From Rhodanobacteraceae bacterium (lineage in GTDB: Bacteria; Pseudomonadota; Gammaproteobacteria; Xanthomonadales; SZUA-5): a DNA stretch of 5,721 bases. The stretch is from contig QIMA01000341.1 of assembly GCA_003233535.1 (NCBI GenBank), positions 1 to 5,721 of the forward strand, given 5' to 3'. The translations under genes were made by a program, and so were the position numbers. Positions 5,036 to 5,721 of this stretch are shown here, in pieces. A model generated the notes under the pieces. That model was not told where the DNA came from and made no database searches. It saw only the letters and a list, made by a program, of their open reading frames with translations. Each line of letters begins with the position of its first letter. Within the stretch, counting starts at the first letter, position 1.

Positions 5036-5659
5036 ATGAACAACGCCGCGCGAACCGTCTTTCATCTGGCGTGCCCGAACTTCACTGCAAATGAAGCCGA
5101 GGCGCTGAAATCAGTGCTGGGTCTAATCAAGCCTTACTTGAAGCAATTGTGGGAGCTCGCCGAAGGGGCTAGTGGGGATCTGTTGCTGGTCAATCTCGAT
5201 CTCGGATACGATCGCCCTTCGTCTGAGGCAACTTGCGTAGTCGGATGTGCACTGCGTCCGCGGCTCCACCCTCCGAGCACCCTCCATCGTCCTATTCGTG
5301 TGCCTGAACTGCTCGCAATTCTTACCGATGTTGGCGAACAGCAGTCACAACGAGGCAAGCATCGTGCTGATTTGGTGAAGTTCCGATACCAACTACGCAT
5401 GTGGCCACTGGACATCGAAAGATGGCCATCTGGCTGTCTGCGAGTGCTCGCCACCATCTGTGGTGCCAATCACAGCGCCGACGAGATTGCTGAACTGACC
5501 GAATTGCCAATGGCCGATGTGAAAGCGTGCCTATTAAAACTAAAGAAGCTTGAATTGATCGACCGCTACGCCATGCACGTGGACCAGCCGCCACGTATCC
5601 CCCACGCCTTCCGCAGCCTAGCTAGGCGAGTAGGCCAGATCTTGGGATTCCGGCAATGA
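5036..5659 (+). CDS. Receiver-like domain plus winged-helix protein, unknown
   Basis: I do not recognise a named family for this 207-residue protein. Residues about 25-100 alternate helix and strand in a pattern like a degenerate response-regulator receiver: strand GDLLLVNLDLG (47-57) with an Asp in the acceptor-like position, strand TCVVGCALRP (66-75), then LHRPIRVPELLAIL (83-96), which resembles the KP..xxEL end of receivers but with Arg in place of the conserved Lys. Residues about 130-178 form a winged helix-turn-helix (CLRVLATICGANHSADEIAELTELPMADVKACLLKLKKLELIDRY), similar in layout to DUF742-type domains beside Roadblock/GTPase genes. It could bind DNA or act as a protein adaptor. The start at 5036 has a weak Shine-Dalgarno and an alternative start cannot be excluded. 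The stop TGA overlaps the next gene's ATG (ATGA), a sign of coupling. Confidence 0.6.
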   Translation: MNNAARTVFHLACPNFTANEAEALKSVLGLIKPYLKQLWELAEGASGDLLLVNLDLGYDRPSSEATCVVGCALRPRLHPPSTLHRPIRVPELLAILTDVGEQQSQRGKHRADLVKFRYQLRMWPLDIERWPSGCLRVLATICGANHSADEIAELTELPMADVKACLLKLKKLELIDRYAMHVDQPPRIPHAFRSLARRVGQILGFRQ

Positions 5660-5721
5660 TGAGGAGCCACAAGATCGCATTCGTGGGTGAGCCAGGCTCT
5701 GGGAAAACCACGTGCATTGCG
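5656..5721 (+). CDS. P-loop nucleotide-binding protein, probably small GTPase, 3'-partial
   Basis: Only 22 codons are visible before the window ends. They begin MMRSHKIAFVGEPGSGKTTCIA: a first strand (KIAFVG) followed at once by a Walker A/G1 loop GEPGSGKT at residues 11-18. The P-loop directly after a very short N-terminus is typical of bacterial Ras/Arf-like GTPases such as MglA relatives and the GTPase of actinobacterial conservons. The Roadblock and winged-helix neighbours strongly favour that identity. The ATG overlaps the previous stop (ATGA), so translation is probably coupled; the second ATG (5659) is an equally possible start. An ATPase cannot be excluded from this fragment alone. 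Confidence 0.65.
   Translation, partial: MMRSHKIAFVGEPGSGKTTCIA

Noticed and set aside
1..5721. CRISPR array, tRNA, rRNA or intact insertion sequence
   Set aside because: I saw no regularly spaced repeats, cloverleaf-like segments, transposase motifs or flanking terminal inverted repeats.

Overview
The window (about 5.7 kb, moderately GC-rich) looks like a chromosomal segment of a proteobacterium. The amidohydrolase type, the HigBA/VapC-type toxin-antitoxin remnants and the codon use suggest a gammaproteobacterium of the Xanthomonadales/Nevskiales kind. That placement is an inference from family resemblance and is not proven by any marker gene.

Layout. (1) Positions 2-1696, + strand: the 3' part of a large amidohydrolase. 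Its reading frame is already open at the left edge, so the true start lies outside the window. (2) Positions about 1700-2770: a toxin-antitoxin graveyard, mostly on the - strand. A HigB toxin start is fused in frame to a HigA antitoxin body. Next to it is the first half of a VapC PIN toxin, whose second half has been replaced by the 5' end of an unrelated gene in opposite orientation. Only a few codons of the VapC partner antitoxin seem to survive. (3) Positions about 2770-2980: AT-richer non-coding DNA with a perfect 9-bp inverted repeat and two TTGACA direct repeats. (4) Positions 2981-3280, + strand: a small exported protein with an OB-fold-like pattern. (5) Positions 3342-5721, + strand: a compact four-gene cluster. 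It encodes an ABC-type ATPase fused to a Cys-based protein phosphatase, a Roadblock/LC7 protein, a protein with a degenerate receiver-like half and a winged helix, and the start of a P-loop protein (probably a small GTPase) cut by the right edge.

How the genes may work together. The Roadblock, winged-helix and small-GTPase genes are tightly packed, with overlapping or coupled starts. They recall bacterial GTPase switches such as MglA/MglB and the actinobacterial conservons (Roadblock, DUF742-like winged helix, GTPase). What is unusual here is the leading gene, where a nucleotide-binding cassette with a degraded signature motif is joined to a CX5R phosphatase. The cluster therefore looks like a signalling module combining phosphoprotein dephosphorylation, an ATPase switch and a GTPase switch. 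I do not recognise it as a described system. It is the most interesting part of the window.
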